DNA from: Oscillospiraceae bacterium | GTDB taxonomy: Bacteria > Bacillota > Clostridia > Oscillospirales > Ruminococcaceae | DNA: 64,000 nucleotides | Direction of reading: 5' to 3' | NCBI GenBank assembly: GCA_017483465.1 | Contig: JAFUWN010000069.1 | Coordinates: 1-64,000, forward strand | Shown: positions 9,552-18,196 of the stretch, in pieces | Layout: each line of letters begins with the position of its first letter | Position numbering within the stretch: position 1 is the stretch's first letter | Notes under the pieces: model-generated | Databases searched by the model: none | Seen by the model: the letters and a program-made list of their open reading frames with translations, nothing else | Told to the model about the DNA's origin: nothing | Program-made: the position numbers and the translations under genes

Positions 9552-9580
9552 TTGCACTTTTTTGTAAAATCGTGTATGAT
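9552..9580 (+). promoter_or_regulatory. promoter of the acidic lipoprotein gene
   Basis: TTGCAC (9552-9557) and TATGAT (9575-9580) have a 17-base spacer, 50 bases upstream of the ATG at 9630. Confidence 0.75.
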
Positions 9581-9629
9581 TAAATTATGCTGAATTAATT
9601 AAAAAATCTATGAAAAGAGGATTTTAACT

Positions 9630-10556
9630 ATGAAAATGAAAAAATATCTTGCCTGTCTGACAGCCGCTCTCATGATGGGTGCTGCTTTTACTGCCTGCGG
9701 CGGTTCTTCTGAAAGTACACCGGCTGCTGAAAATTCCAGTTCTGAAGTCGTTCAGGAAGCTCCTGAAACTTCTCCGGTTGCCGCAAACGGCGATGCCGAT
9801 GCCAGCCCTGCCGAAGCCGATGCTCCTGCTGAAGATTCTGCTGCCGATGATTCTTCTGACGGCGGTGATGCTTCTTCTGAAGGTGCTCAGGAAGTCACAC
9901 AGAGTCAGGATGTAGAGTTTGAACCGGCTATGACCGCTCAGCCCGGTCAGGCTTATCTGGCTATTGTTGACGGTCAGTGGTGGATTCAGTATTGGGGCAG
10001 TGCAGAAAAAGACGGCTATATGCTTTCTTATAATGCCGGTATTGCCGATATTCAGGGTGACGGTTCCTATACTGTCAGCGTGACTGCCGATACAAACGGC
10101 TTCCGTTATGATACCACAGGCGATGCCGCAGATCAGTATACGCCCGAAGGCCTGAGCTTCCTGTCTGTTATGATTCCGGAAGGTGAATCCATGTATCCGG
10201 GTGCAGTCATCACAATTGACAGCATCAAAGTAGACGGCAATGAAATCGAAATGAGTGCAAAGAATTATACTTCCAGTGATGACGGCTCAGAAACCAGAAC
10301 CAATATTTATAATACATGGGTCAGCACGCCTTCTGATGATGCCCGCTGCATTGACGGCCCTCTGTATGATGCCGATAAAAATGCACTGGATATCTGCAAG
10401 GATTATTCTGCACAGCTGATTGATCCTTCTGCTTTCTCCCAGTGGACAACTGTAGAAGTAAACTTTACGATTACAGGTACAGACGGCAGTCTTGCTCCGG
10501 CTGATGCCGGTGACGATGCTGATGCAGATGCTGATGCCGACACAGATGCTGAATAA
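9630..10556 (+). CDS. secreted acidic lipoprotein, hypothetical
   Basis: A lipoprotein signal occupies residues 1-22 with the lipobox FTAC, so the mature protein starts at Cys and is tethered outside the membrane. Residues about 25-95 are a low-complexity Ser/Ala/Glu/Asp linker. Residues about 105-285 are a globular domain with several Trp and Tyr residues (QWWIQYWGS, NTWVST). The C-terminus is a run of DAD repeats. No family is recognised. The acidic linker and tail could keep the protein extended or bind calcium. It has its own promoter and terminator. Confidence 0.8.
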   Translation: MKMKKYLACLTAALMMGAAFTACGGSSESTPAAENSSSEVVQEAPETSPVAANGDADASPAEADAPAEDSAADDSSDGGDASSEGAQEVTQSQDVEFEPAMTAQPGQAYLAIVDGQWWIQYWGSAEKDGYMLSYNAGIADIQGDGSYTVSVTADTNGFRYDTTGDAADQYTPEGLSFLSVMIPEGESMYPGAVITIDSIKVDGNEIEMSAKNYTSSDDGSETRTNIYNTWVSTPSDDARCIDGPLYDADKNALDICKDYSAQLIDPSAFSQWTTVEVNFTITGTDGSLAPADAGDDADADADADTDAE

Positions 10557-10588
10557 GCATAAAATAATTCATAACGTCAAAACTATTG

Positions 10589-10622
10589 CAGAGGTCATAA
10601 CACAGGTTCTGACCTCTGTTTT
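10589..10622 (+). terminator. intrinsic terminator of the lipoprotein gene
   Basis: CAGAGGTCA (10589-10597) pairs with TGACCTCTG (10610-10618), followed by TTTT. Confidence 0.8.
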
Positions 10623-10652
10623 CTCAAAAACAAAACAGAAAGGATTTTTATT

Positions 10653-10973
10653 ATGATAATAACTCTGAATCAGGAAAATTTTCAGGAGACAATCCAGGGC
10701 GATACCCCTGTTTTAGTCGATTTCTGGGCAACATGGTGCGGCCCCTGTATGATGCAGGGCGAAATTCTGCATCAGCTCGATGAAGAAAATCCGGCACTCA
10801 AGATCGGCAAAGTCAATTCTGATGAATGCCGTGAACTGGTTATGCAGTTCGGAATCTCGGCAATTCCTACGCTGATTTTATTCCAAAACGGCAAGGTGCT
10901 CGAACGTGTCACCGGTCTGAGAAATGCCGGCCAGATTAAGGAACTGTTCAGAAAACACGGAGTTTCCTGCTGA
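10653..10973 (+). CDS. trxA: thioredoxin
   Basis: This 106-residue thioredoxin carries the active site WCGPC at residues 28-32 and the cis-proline region AIPTLILF. It reduces protein disulfides in the cytosol. AGAAAGGA precedes the start. The stop overlaps the next start by one base (TGATG), which links it to a ferredoxin-thioredoxin-reductase-like protein and suggests an electron donor other than NADPH. No thioredoxin reductase (flavoprotein) gene is nearby. Confidence 0.95.
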   Translation: MIITLNQENFQETIQGDTPVLVDFWATWCGPCMMQGEILHQLDEENPALKIGKVNSDECRELVMQFGISAIPTLILFQNGKVLERVTGLRNAGQIKELFRKHGVSC

Positions 10974-11173
10974 TGGTACGGCTGAATGAAGATAAAAAGA
11001 TTGTCGATATGATTCGTGAAGGTCTCAAACAGACCGGCGGTTACTGTCCGTGCCGGATAGAACGGACACCGGAAACCAAATGCATGTGCAAAGAATTCCG
11101 TGAACAGATCGCTGACCCCGGTTTCGAGGGCTATTGCCACTGCCTTTTATATTATAAAGATAATCAGAAATAA
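10973..11173 (+). CDS. ferredoxin-thioredoxin reductase catalytic-chain-like protein
   Basis: The 66-residue protein has six cysteines in three CxC pairs: CPC (25-27), CMC (37-39) and CHC (55-57), with CHCLLYYK at the end as in the catalytic chain of ferredoxin-thioredoxin reductase. That family uses a [4Fe-4S] cluster and an adjacent disulfide to pass electrons from ferredoxin to thioredoxin. The first-to-last cysteine span equals that of the cyanobacterial enzyme, but the middle pair is shifted toward the N-terminus. No variable-chain gene is seen. The one-base overlap with trxA strongly supports the functional link. Confidence 0.78.
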   Translation: MVRLNEDKKIVDMIREGLKQTGGYCPCRIERTPETKCMCKEFREQIADPGFEGYCHCLLYYKDNQK

Positions 11174-11180
11174 TATCACT

Positions 11181-11204
11181 CTGCCGGAATTTTTGTTCCG
11201 GCAG
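11181..11204 (+). terminator. hairpin, weak terminator candidate
   Basis: CTGCCGGAA (11181-11189) pairs with TTCCGGCAG (11196-11204); only a short T-rich stretch (TTGTTCT) follows, so termination may be partial. Confidence 0.4.
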
Positions 11205-11233
11205 TTGTTCTGACAGAAAGGAACACAGAGATT

Positions 11234-12262
11234 ATGGGTATTCTGAATCTATTTCTGAAAAAGAAATATCAGCTTGACAGTCCGGTAGTTTATAAAGAAA
11301 AAAAAGCTTCTCCGGAACTCGCCAGACTGAACGCTCTGCTGAAAAGAAAACTGCCTGCCGATGTCAGAGAACAGGTTTCACAGGATATACAGCATTGCAA
11401 ATCCGGAGAATACGGGGAAAATCAAGTCAGATATACACTTGAAAACAGCTATATGCCGATGTATATTCTGCATGATGTTTATCTGAAAGAAAAAACACTC
11501 TCCGCACAGATTGATTTTCTGGTCATTACCAGAAAGCTGGTTCTTGTGATTGAATGCAAGAATTACAGTTCTGATATCCGGATTGATCAGAGCGGTCAGT
11601 TTATTATTCAGAAAAAAGACGGCTCCCGGCAGAGTATTTCTGACCCGACAGAACAGAACCGCCGTCATGCCGATCTGATTCAGCATCTCTGTCCGGAATT
11701 GAAAAAACGCTGTGTTCCGGTGGTAGTATTTACCGATCAGAAACGGATTCTGAATACTGATCATGCTCCGAAAAGACTCCGGAATCAGGTGATGAAAATT
11801 GATAAGCTGGTTCATTTTATCCGGAGTCAGCACGAGAATCACAAAGTTTCTGAATTTTCTGATAAAGATATGAAAAAATATGCTGATTTTTTCCTGAAAA
11901 AACATCAGGAAAATCCTGTGGATTATACAGCGAAATATCAGAAATATCTGAAAAACAGCTTCTCCCCTGTTCCGGCAGAAAAGCCGAAGGTAAAAACAGA
12001 ACGCAAAGCAAAGCTTCTCTGTCCGAACTGCCGGAAAGAAGTCAGAAAAAGTGCTTACGGCTGGTACTGTACCGGAAAATGTGATATGAATTTTTATTAT
12101 ATCTACGGAAACAAACTCACAGATGAACAGGTTTCCTCGCTTCTGAACGGGAAAACTGCTTCCTGCCGTACCAAAGCAGGAAATACATCTGTTCTCCCTG
12201 AAGCTGTGAAAAATACTTATCAGGGGAAAACATCCCATCAATGGAAAACCAAACTTTCCTGA
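11234..12262 (+). CDS. NERD-domain protein with C-terminal zinc ribbon
   Basis: Residues about 45-160 form a nuclease-related (NERD) domain with the acidic and ECK signature residues (AQIDFLVI, then VIECKNY), which suggests a restriction-endonuclease-like fold. Residues about 255-310 hold a zinc-ribbon-like module with CPNC and a later C-x3-C pair, resembling the small zinc domains of topoisomerases. A basic linker joins them. No signal peptide is seen. The substrate is unknown. It has its own ribosome site and is followed by a strong terminator. Confidence 0.82.
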   Translation: MGILNLFLKKKYQLDSPVVYKEKKASPELARLNALLKRKLPADVREQVSQDIQHCKSGEYGENQVRYTLENSYMPMYILHDVYLKEKTLSAQIDFLVITRKLVLVIECKNYSSDIRIDQSGQFIIQKKDGSRQSISDPTEQNRRHADLIQHLCPELKKRCVPVVVFTDQKRILNTDHAPKRLRNQVMKIDKLVHFIRSQHENHKVSEFSDKDMKKYADFFLKKHQENPVDYTAKYQKYLKNSFSPVPAEKPKVKTERKAKLLCPNCRKEVRKSAYGWYCTGKCDMNFYYIYGNKLTDEQVSSLLNGKTASCRTKAGNTSVLPEAVKNTYQGKTSHQWKTKLS

Positions 12263-12269
12263 ACAGAAG

Positions 12270-12300
12270 AATCAGCCTTGTTTCAGGCTGATTTTTGTTT
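12270..12300 (+). terminator. intrinsic terminator after the NERD gene
   Basis: AATCAGCCT (12270-12278) pairs with AGGCTGATT (12285-12293), followed by a T-rich tract. Confidence 0.85.
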
Positions 12301-12346
12301 GATTTTTCTTTTTTCTTTGTATTCATATATTTTTAAAAAAAAGCAG

Positions 12347-12376
12347 TTGAATCGTACATGAGTCATTTGTTATAAT
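12347..12376 (+). promoter_or_regulatory. promoter of the PAS-EAL operon
   Basis: TTGAAT (12347-12352) and TATAAT (12371-12376) have an 18-base spacer, 46 bases before the ATG at 12423. Confidence 0.7.
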
Positions 12377-12422
12377 AAAAGCAATTATTTAAATTTATTC
12401 ACATAAGAAATGAGGACGGAAA

Positions 12423-13448
12423 ATGCTTGATTTTCAATTAAAGATTTATCTTGGCCTTTATGACAAGGCCGTTGAAAAGGCTGTCAGAGACATGAATATG
12501 CCGGAAGGTGTGCAGGCTGAAATTGCGTTGTTCGCTGATTGTAAAAATACCATTCCGGAAAACATCACAGCTGTGTTTATTACAGATAAAATTTCGCTTC
12601 TGCGTTCTGCATTCGCACTCCGGAAAAAGAATCTGCGTGTTGTCTACTGCGGTCATGCAGAGGATGCCGGAAAATCTGTCAATAAGCTGGAAGCTCTCTG
12701 GCCTGCCGGAGAAAGCATTGAAATTATCAAAAAGCGGTTTATGATTCTGATTAAAAATCTGAAAAATGAATTCTATGCATGGTTTTATCAAAATGCTCTG
12801 CTGACAACAGTCAACAGTCTGCCGGATATGCTGTGGTATAAAAGAACTGACGGGATTCATGTGCTTGTCAATGACATGTTTACAGAAACCGTGCATAAAC
12901 CGAAATCGGAAATTCACGGAAAAGAGCATTTTCAGATCTGGAATCTTCCCTGTAATACAGAAGCTGAAGAAACTGCTGTCCGTACCGGAAAAACTTGTAT
13001 CTGTGAGGAAACGCTCAGAACTGATGACGGCATCAAACAATTTATGACGTATCAAACACCTGTCTGTGATATGTACGGTAATGTATTCGGCACAGTCGGG
13101 ATTGGCCGTGATATCACCGACTGCGTACAGTTTTCTGATTTTATTGAAAACTGGCCGTTTCCGCTGGTGATCTTTTCTCCTGACTGGAAAGTCATCAGAA
13201 TCAGCCGGGCTTTTGCAGAAATTTCCGGTATCAGCAGACAGGAAACAGAAAATTTTCATTATCAGGACTGGAAAAAAGAAAATCTGATTCCGGTGAATTC
13301 TGAAAATGATTATCGCATAGAAAAAAACGGAGAAATCAAATATTTCACCATCCGGGAACAGGAAATCCGGAACGCTTCCGGGAAGATTTCCGGCTATTTT
13401 CTGACCATGCAGGATATTACCTGTCAGAAAGTCATGACAGCAGAATAA
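12423..13448 (+). CDS. PAS-domain signalling protein without an output domain
   Basis: The 341-residue protein seems to have three parts. Residues about 30-115 look like a degenerate receiver-type alpha/beta domain (AVFITDK, LRVVYCGH, then ALWPAG) without a clear phospho-acceptor arrangement. Residues about 125-230 are a PAS domain ending GTVGIGRDIT, and about 235-335 a second PAS ending GYFLTMQDIT. No kinase, GGDEF or EAL domain follows. The next gene, 37 bases away, is a c-di-GMP phosphodiesterase-like protein, so this is probably its sensory partner. The ligand is unknown. The domain calls come from pattern reading. Confidence 0.75.
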   Translation: MLDFQLKIYLGLYDKAVEKAVRDMNMPEGVQAEIALFADCKNTIPENITAVFITDKISLLRSAFALRKKNLRVVYCGHAEDAGKSVNKLEALWPAGESIEIIKKRFMILIKNLKNEFYAWFYQNALLTTVNSLPDMLWYKRTDGIHVLVNDMFTETVHKPKSEIHGKEHFQIWNLPCNTEAEETAVRTGKTCICEETLRTDDGIKQFMTYQTPVCDMYGNVFGTVGIGRDITDCVQFSDFIENWPFPLVIFSPDWKVIRISRAFAEISGISRQETENFHYQDWKKENLIPVNSENDYRIEKNGEIKYFTIREQEIRNASGKISGYFLTMQDITCQKVMTAE

Positions 13449-13485
13449 TATCACTGCCAATGGATCAGCAGGGGGGCAATATGAT

Positions 13486-15171
13486 ATGTTAAACCAGACG
13501 GAGTATCTTCATGCTTTGGAAAAGTTTCTGCATGACATGGAACAGCTTGAAATCAAAAGTGCAGAGGATGTCGGAAACGCAGCAGCAGATTTATGCCATA
13601 TTCTTCATATCGGCCGGATTACCATGGAATATCTGTATGATATCGGTATGCCGGAGGCCGAAACTAATGTCGAGTTTTACCGTGCAGAAAAGTTTTATAA
13701 CGGCAACAGCATAGGCATAAAAATGATGCCGCAGAGCGGGCCTGAAATTCTTTATCAGGCATTTCCGGAAGAGGAAAATTCTTTCACAGAAGAAATAAAA
13801 GAAAAAGCAGAACTTCTTCTGCATACCATGTCTGCACTGAATTCCCGGGTTAAATTAATGCAGGTAATGACCCGGCTTCTGTATCATGATGATGATGTTG
13901 ATATTCCGAATGTCAGATATTTCAGCATGTATATCGGAAAACTTCTGAGAGCCGGAGCCGATTTGTCAGTTTATACTGCTGTATTTCTGAATCTGAAACA
14001 TTTTTCTGTTATCAATCAGCAGATCGGCCGTAAACTCGGCACACTTGTCATGAAACGGTATGTTCATGAGATCAAAGCGGTTCTGCCCGAACCGGATGAA
14101 TTTATCTGCCGGATAGGGGGCGATAATTTTGCTGTCTTTCTCAGACATGAGCATCTTCCTCAGGTGATACAGATTATCGAGGGAATCGGCGTTTCTTATA
14201 ACAATTTCAGTGACCGGGTGCTGGTAACGGCAACAGCCGGTATTTATCAAATTCAGAAAGAAGATAAGATTCAAAACCCTTCGGATATTCTGGACAGGTC
14301 TAACTTGGCCTGCTATACGGCAAGAGCACCGGGCAGTCAGGATATTGTAAAATTTCATCACAAAATGCTGGATATCAAGAAAAAGAACGTAGAAATTGAA
14401 AACCTGTTCCCTTCTGCGATTCAGAATGAAGAATTTTTAGTTTATTATCAGCCTAAAATTTCTCTTGACGGTTTCCGGATTGCCGGTGCAGAGGCTCTCT
14501 GCCGCTGGATGCATAACGGAAAGCTGATTCCTCCGATTGATTTTATTCCGGTTCTGGAACGGGGCATGGCCGTGTGTACACTTGATTTTTATATGCTGGA
14601 GCATGTGTGCCGTGACATTCGCCGCTGGCTTGACGAAGGCCGGCATGTTGTCAGAATTTCTGTGAATCTTTCACGCCTTCATATGACAGATATGGACTTG
14701 CTGAAACATATTCTGGAAATTATCGACCGGAATCATGTACCGCATGAATATATTGAAATTGAACTGACAGAAACTACAACAGATGTGGAATTCAAGGACA
14801 TCAAGCGAGTCGTTCACGGACTTCAGGAAGCAGGGATTTCTACTTCTGTGGATGATTTCGGAATCGGCTATTCTTCGCTGAATCTGATTAAAGAAATTCC
14901 CTGGAATGTCCTGAAAATCGACAAGAGCTTTCTGCCTGACGAATCTGATGCGGATAAGCGTACTAAAAAGGCAATGTTCCGGCATGTAGTGGCAATGGCA
15001 CAGGAAATCGGCCTGGAATGCATTGCCGAAGGTGTGGAAACCAAAGAACAGGTAGATCTGCTGTTATCCAACTGCTGTAATCTGGCACAGGGCTTTCTGT
15101 TTGACAAGCCTCTGCCGGTGGCGGATTTTGAAAAACGGCTCAGCGATTATCAGTATCATTATCCTGAATAA
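13486..15171 (+). CDS. EAL-domain c-di-GMP phosphodiesterase with degenerate GGDEF
   Basis: Residues about 1-125 are a GAF-like sensory part, about 140-300 a GGDEF-fold domain whose signature reads GGDNF, so cyclase activity is doubtful. Residues about 305-555 are an EAL domain with the catalytic set visible: EALCRW, VNLSR, ELTETT, DDFG, LKIDKSF and EGVET. It should hydrolyse c-di-GMP to pGpG. There is no membrane segment. The start at 13486 has GGGGGG 9 bases upstream. It shares architecture and the C-terminal FDKPLP motif with the protein at 18197-19918, so the two are paralogues. Confidence 0.9.
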   Translation: MLNQTEYLHALEKFLHDMEQLEIKSAEDVGNAAADLCHILHIGRITMEYLYDIGMPEAETNVEFYRAEKFYNGNSIGIKMMPQSGPEILYQAFPEEENSFTEEIKEKAELLLHTMSALNSRVKLMQVMTRLLYHDDDVDIPNVRYFSMYIGKLLRAGADLSVYTAVFLNLKHFSVINQQIGRKLGTLVMKRYVHEIKAVLPEPDEFICRIGGDNFAVFLRHEHLPQVIQIIEGIGVSYNNFSDRVLVTATAGIYQIQKEDKIQNPSDILDRSNLACYTARAPGSQDIVKFHHKMLDIKKKNVEIENLFPSAIQNEEFLVYYQPKISLDGFRIAGAEALCRWMHNGKLIPPIDFIPVLERGMAVCTLDFYMLEHVCRDIRRWLDEGRHVVRISVNLSRLHMTDMDLLKHILEIIDRNHVPHEYIEIELTETTTDVEFKDIKRVVHGLQEAGISTSVDDFGIGYSSLNLIKEIPWNVLKIDKSFLPDESDADKRTKKAMFRHVVAMAQEIGLECIAEGVETKEQVDLLLSNCCNLAQGFLFDKPLPVADFEKRLSDYQYHYPE

Positions 15172-15173
15172 TC

Positions 15174-15206
15174 AAAAAATCACAGCGGAATGCTGTGATT
15201 TTTTTG
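15174..15206 (+). terminator. bidirectional intrinsic terminator
   Basis: AATCACAGC (15178-15186) pairs with GCTGTGATT (15192-15200), with an A tract before and a T tract after, so it serves both the EAL gene and the convergent pepF. Confidence 0.88.
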
Positions 15207-15210
15207 ATTT

Positions 15211-17001
15211 TTATTTTTCATCCCAGAGGGTTTCAAACTGATCCAGCAGCTGACTGAACATTTCAACTGCACTGTCAAACGCATCTGTTTTTGTCATATC
15301 GACTCCGGCGATTTTAAGAGATTCGATCGGATTTTTCTTTGTGCCGAGTTTTAAAAATGCGAAATAATCTTCCAGAGCACCCGGCTCATGATTCCGGATT
15401 CTCTTGACGATATGGCTTGCAGCTGTCAGACCGACTGCATATTTATAGACATAGAAATTATAGTAAAAATGCGGAACACGCATCCATTCCATAGCAATTT
15501 CCTGATCTAATACCACTTCATTGCCGAAATATTTTTTATTTAATGCATAATACTGATTGCACAGTAATTCTGCTGTCAGGACTTCTCCCTGTTCGGAGAG
15601 TTCATGCGTCAGTTTTTCAAATTCTGCAAACATGATCTGTCTGTAAATCGTTGCTTTGTATAATTCCAGCAGATGATTCAGAATCGAAAGTTTTTCCTCA
15701 CGGGTCTGAGCGTGTTCCAGTCTGTAATAGGCCAGCACCAGTTCATTGACCGTAGAAGGCACTTCGGCAACAAAAATTGTATAATCCGCATACTGGAGCG
15801 GATTGTATTTTCTGGTGAAATAACTGTGCATCGAATGTCCGGATTCATGTGCGAGTGTAGAAACATCTTCTTCCGTATTCTGGAAATTCAGCAGGATATA
15901 CGGATTTGTCGTAGCACATCCGCCGGAGAACGCACCGCCGACTTTGCCTTCATTCGGATAGACATCCACCCAGCCGGAGGCATAGCCCTGTTTCAGAATC
16001 GCAGCATACTCATCACCGAAAATTTTCACGGCAGAGAGTACTTCTTCCACAGCCTGTTCATAAGTGTATTTTTTTTCAGAATCCGGCAGCATAGCAAGAT
16101 AAATATCATAAATATGCAGTTCTTTCAGGCCGAGTACTTTTTTCTTTAATCTGTAATACCGGAATAATACATCCAGATGGCCGGAAATACTGTCAATAAT
16201 ATTCTGATAAATCTCCGGAGTCACATGATCTCCGAACAGGGACATCTGCAAAGCAGAATCGAAATTCCGGACTTTAGCGATCACCTTTTCGGCTTCGAGC
16301 TGACCGGCATAGAGAGAAGCAAACGTATTTTTATGCGATTCATAGGCAGCATATAATTTTTTAAATGCCATTTTTCTGACAAGTCTGTTATCGGAACGCA
16401 GAAACAGTGTATAATTTGTATCTGTTAATTCTACCGATTCGCCCTCTTCGTTGAGAATTTCACCGAATTTCAGGTCAGCAGATGTCAGTGTTTCATACGT
16501 GTCGGAAGCCGTTTCCCGTTCTTTATGAAATGCGGAAAGCAGTTTTTCTTCCGGTTTCGAGAGAATATGCGGCTGCCAGCGGCAGGTTTCCAGGAGCAGA
16601 ATTTCATATTCTCTGAGCTGTTCGTGCTGATTCAGAAACGCTTCCAGCTGATCAGGCGTAAGCCGGAGCAAATCGGTATTGAAAAAAGCAGTTGCTTCCG
16701 AATAAGCTGTCAGAAGATTCTGAGCCTCGCCCATGAGTTTTTTAGAATCCGGATTGGTAGTATCTTCGGAATATTTCAGATGTGCATAGGTATACACCCT
16801 GTTGACCTGTTCACCGGTTTCGATGATCTGCCGGGTAGTCTGATATAAATTTTCAGCAGAATCCAGCATGTTTTTTTCCAGTTCGGGGAAAACAGAAAGC
16901 TGCTGTTTGGTTGTCAGAAAAGCCTGTTTCCAGCTGTCCGCATCCGGATAGACTGTTGATAAATCCCATTTATCTTTCTGATCAATTTCGTTTCTTTTCA
17001 T
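15211..17001 (-). CDS. pepF: oligoendopeptidase F
   Basis: This is a cytosolic zinc metallopeptidase of family M3B that cleaves short peptides. The zinc motif HESGH occurs in LAHESGHSMHS at about residue 390, and the third ligand region and the C-terminal KIAGVDM are typical. The 596-residue length is normal. It has its own promoter immediately upstream, and converges on the EAL gene through a shared terminator. Confidence 0.95.
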   Translation of the reverse strand: MKRNEIDQKDKWDLSTVYPDADSWKQAFLTTKQQLSVFPELEKNMLDSAENLYQTTRQIIETGEQVNRVYTYAHLKYSEDTTNPDSKKLMGEAQNLLTAYSEATAFFNTDLLRLTPDQLEAFLNQHEQLREYEILLLETCRWQPHILSKPEEKLLSAFHKERETASDTYETLTSADLKFGEILNEEGESVELTDTNYTLFLRSDNRLVRKMAFKKLYAAYESHKNTFASLYAGQLEAEKVIAKVRNFDSALQMSLFGDHVTPEIYQNIIDSISGHLDVLFRYYRLKKKVLGLKELHIYDIYLAMLPDSEKKYTYEQAVEEVLSAVKIFGDEYAAILKQGYASGWVDVYPNEGKVGGAFSGGCATTNPYILLNFQNTEEDVSTLAHESGHSMHSYFTRKYNPLQYADYTIFVAEVPSTVNELVLAYYRLEHAQTREEKLSILNHLLELYKATIYRQIMFAEFEKLTHELSEQGEVLTAELLCNQYYALNKKYFGNEVVLDQEIAMEWMRVPHFYYNFYVYKYAVGLTAASHIVKRIRNHEPGALEDYFAFLKLGTKKNPIESLKIAGVDMTKTDAFDSAVEMFSQLLDQFETLWDEK

Positions 17002-17044
17002 GGCATAAATCCTTTCATAATGATATGATATTTATTATGATAAT

Positions 17045-17073
17045 AGTATAGCATATTTTTCAGAAAAATGCAA
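17045..17073 (-). promoter_or_regulatory. promoter of pepF
   Basis: On the minus strand, TTGCAT (17068-17073) and TATACT (17045-17050) have a 17-base spacer. It begins only a few bases after the stop codon of the upstream dockerin gene, and no terminator separates them. Confidence 0.75.
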
Positions 17074-17077
17074 TTTT

Positions 17078-18178
17078 TTATTTCAGCAGTTCTTTTTTCA
17101 GGCTGACGAAATCGAAAATATTCGTAATACCGTCCTGATTGACATCAGAAACTGCATACTGCTCCTGTGAAAATGTTTCACTTGCTAACAGATATTTCTG
17201 AAACAAGATCACATCCGTCAGGGAAAGTGTACCGTCAAGATTGACATCACCAAGAAGAATTTCAGGCAGCTGCGATTCGGATTCTGTAACGGGTTCCGCA
17301 GATGTGATTTCTGCAAGACTCGGCTGACCGTCGCCCCACCATGCCCAGACATCGCCCTGACGATACTGATCAACACGCTGATCGCCTGTCCATGTGAAGG
17401 TATTGTCATATAAATGATTTTCTTCATAATACCATCTGGCAAGGGCGATAATCTCGTCAGGATAGTTTTTATAATACCCGTCATCTTCTCCGGTATACGT
17501 TGCCCAGCCGGTATTGAAGCCTTTCAGGGCACCTCTGACAACCTGATAGCCGGTCAGACCTTCGTCTGTCATGCCGACATGTACAAAATGCATAATTTTC
17601 CGGATTCCCATATGATCGGAAATAATCGCATCATAGAAATTGGATTCTGTCAGGGAATACTGATACATTTCAGGAACGTCTTCTTCTTTCATGAATGTCG
17701 GATCGGCATCGGCAAAAGCTGTGACAGCTGTCTGCAATGTTCCGTAGGCATGAGCGGAGCTGACTCCGAAGCCCTGTGACTGAGCCGTTTCAATATCGGC
17801 ACCGTCACCGTTTCCGCCGAGGGTAGATTCTCTTGTGCCAATGCCTAAAAATAATGCGTAGACCATTTCCCTGTTCTCCTGTCCGAGACGGACGGAGATT
17901 AAATCCCAGTGTTCGTCGATTTCTTTATATAATGCATATTTGACTTCCTGAACGCTCATAGCATGATTCAGTGCTCTGATTTCCTGTGTGGAGGCATCCG
18001 CAGGGGTAAAGCGTTCGCCGTAATTAAACGGATTGCCGACACCTTCGGCCTGTACATCACGGGCGGCATCGTGAGCGATTTCAGAACTTTCTGCAAAAAC
18101 AGGCAGCGTCTGCACTGCAAACACTGCCCCCAGCAGAACAGCAGAAATCTTTACAAGAATTTTCTTTCTGATGTTCAT
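17078..18178 (-). CDS. secreted lysozyme-like protein with C-terminal type I dockerin
   Basis: The 366-residue protein has a signal peptide (residues 1 to about 30, ending VFAES). Residues about 45-285 are a globular domain; GIGTRESTLGG with a central Glu and later Trp/Tyr-rich stretches recall lytic transglycosylase or lysozyme folds, but the family is not certain. Residues about 303-362 are a dockerin with two calcium-binding repeats (GDVNLDGTLSLTDV and SDVNQDGITNIFDF). It would dock to a cohesin scaffold on the cell surface. The ATG at 18178 has AAGGAGA 7-8 bases upstream; the ATG at 18184 is too close to it. It follows the EAL gene by 18 bases. Confidence 0.85.
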   Translation of the reverse strand: MNIRKKILVKISAVLLGAVFAVQTLPVFAESSEIAHDAARDVQAEGVGNPFNYGERFTPADASTQEIRALNHAMSVQEVKYALYKEIDEHWDLISVRLGQENREMVYALFLGIGTRESTLGGNGDGADIETAQSQGFGVSSAHAYGTLQTAVTAFADADPTFMKEEDVPEMYQYSLTESNFYDAIISDHMGIRKIMHFVHVGMTDEGLTGYQVVRGALKGFNTGWATYTGEDDGYYKNYPDEIIALARWYYEENHLYDNTFTWTGDQRVDQYRQGDVWAWWGDGQPSLAEITSAEPVTESESQLPEILLGDVNLDGTLSLTDVILFQKYLLASETFSQEQYAVSDVNQDGITNIFDFVSLKKELLK

Positions 18179-18196
18179 AATCATTTCTCCTTATAC

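Noticed and set aside
12438..13460. 340-residue minus-strand frame opposite the PAS gene
   Set aside because: The plus-strand gene has promoter, ribosome site and PAS motifs; the antisense product is Phe/Ile-rich without any motif.
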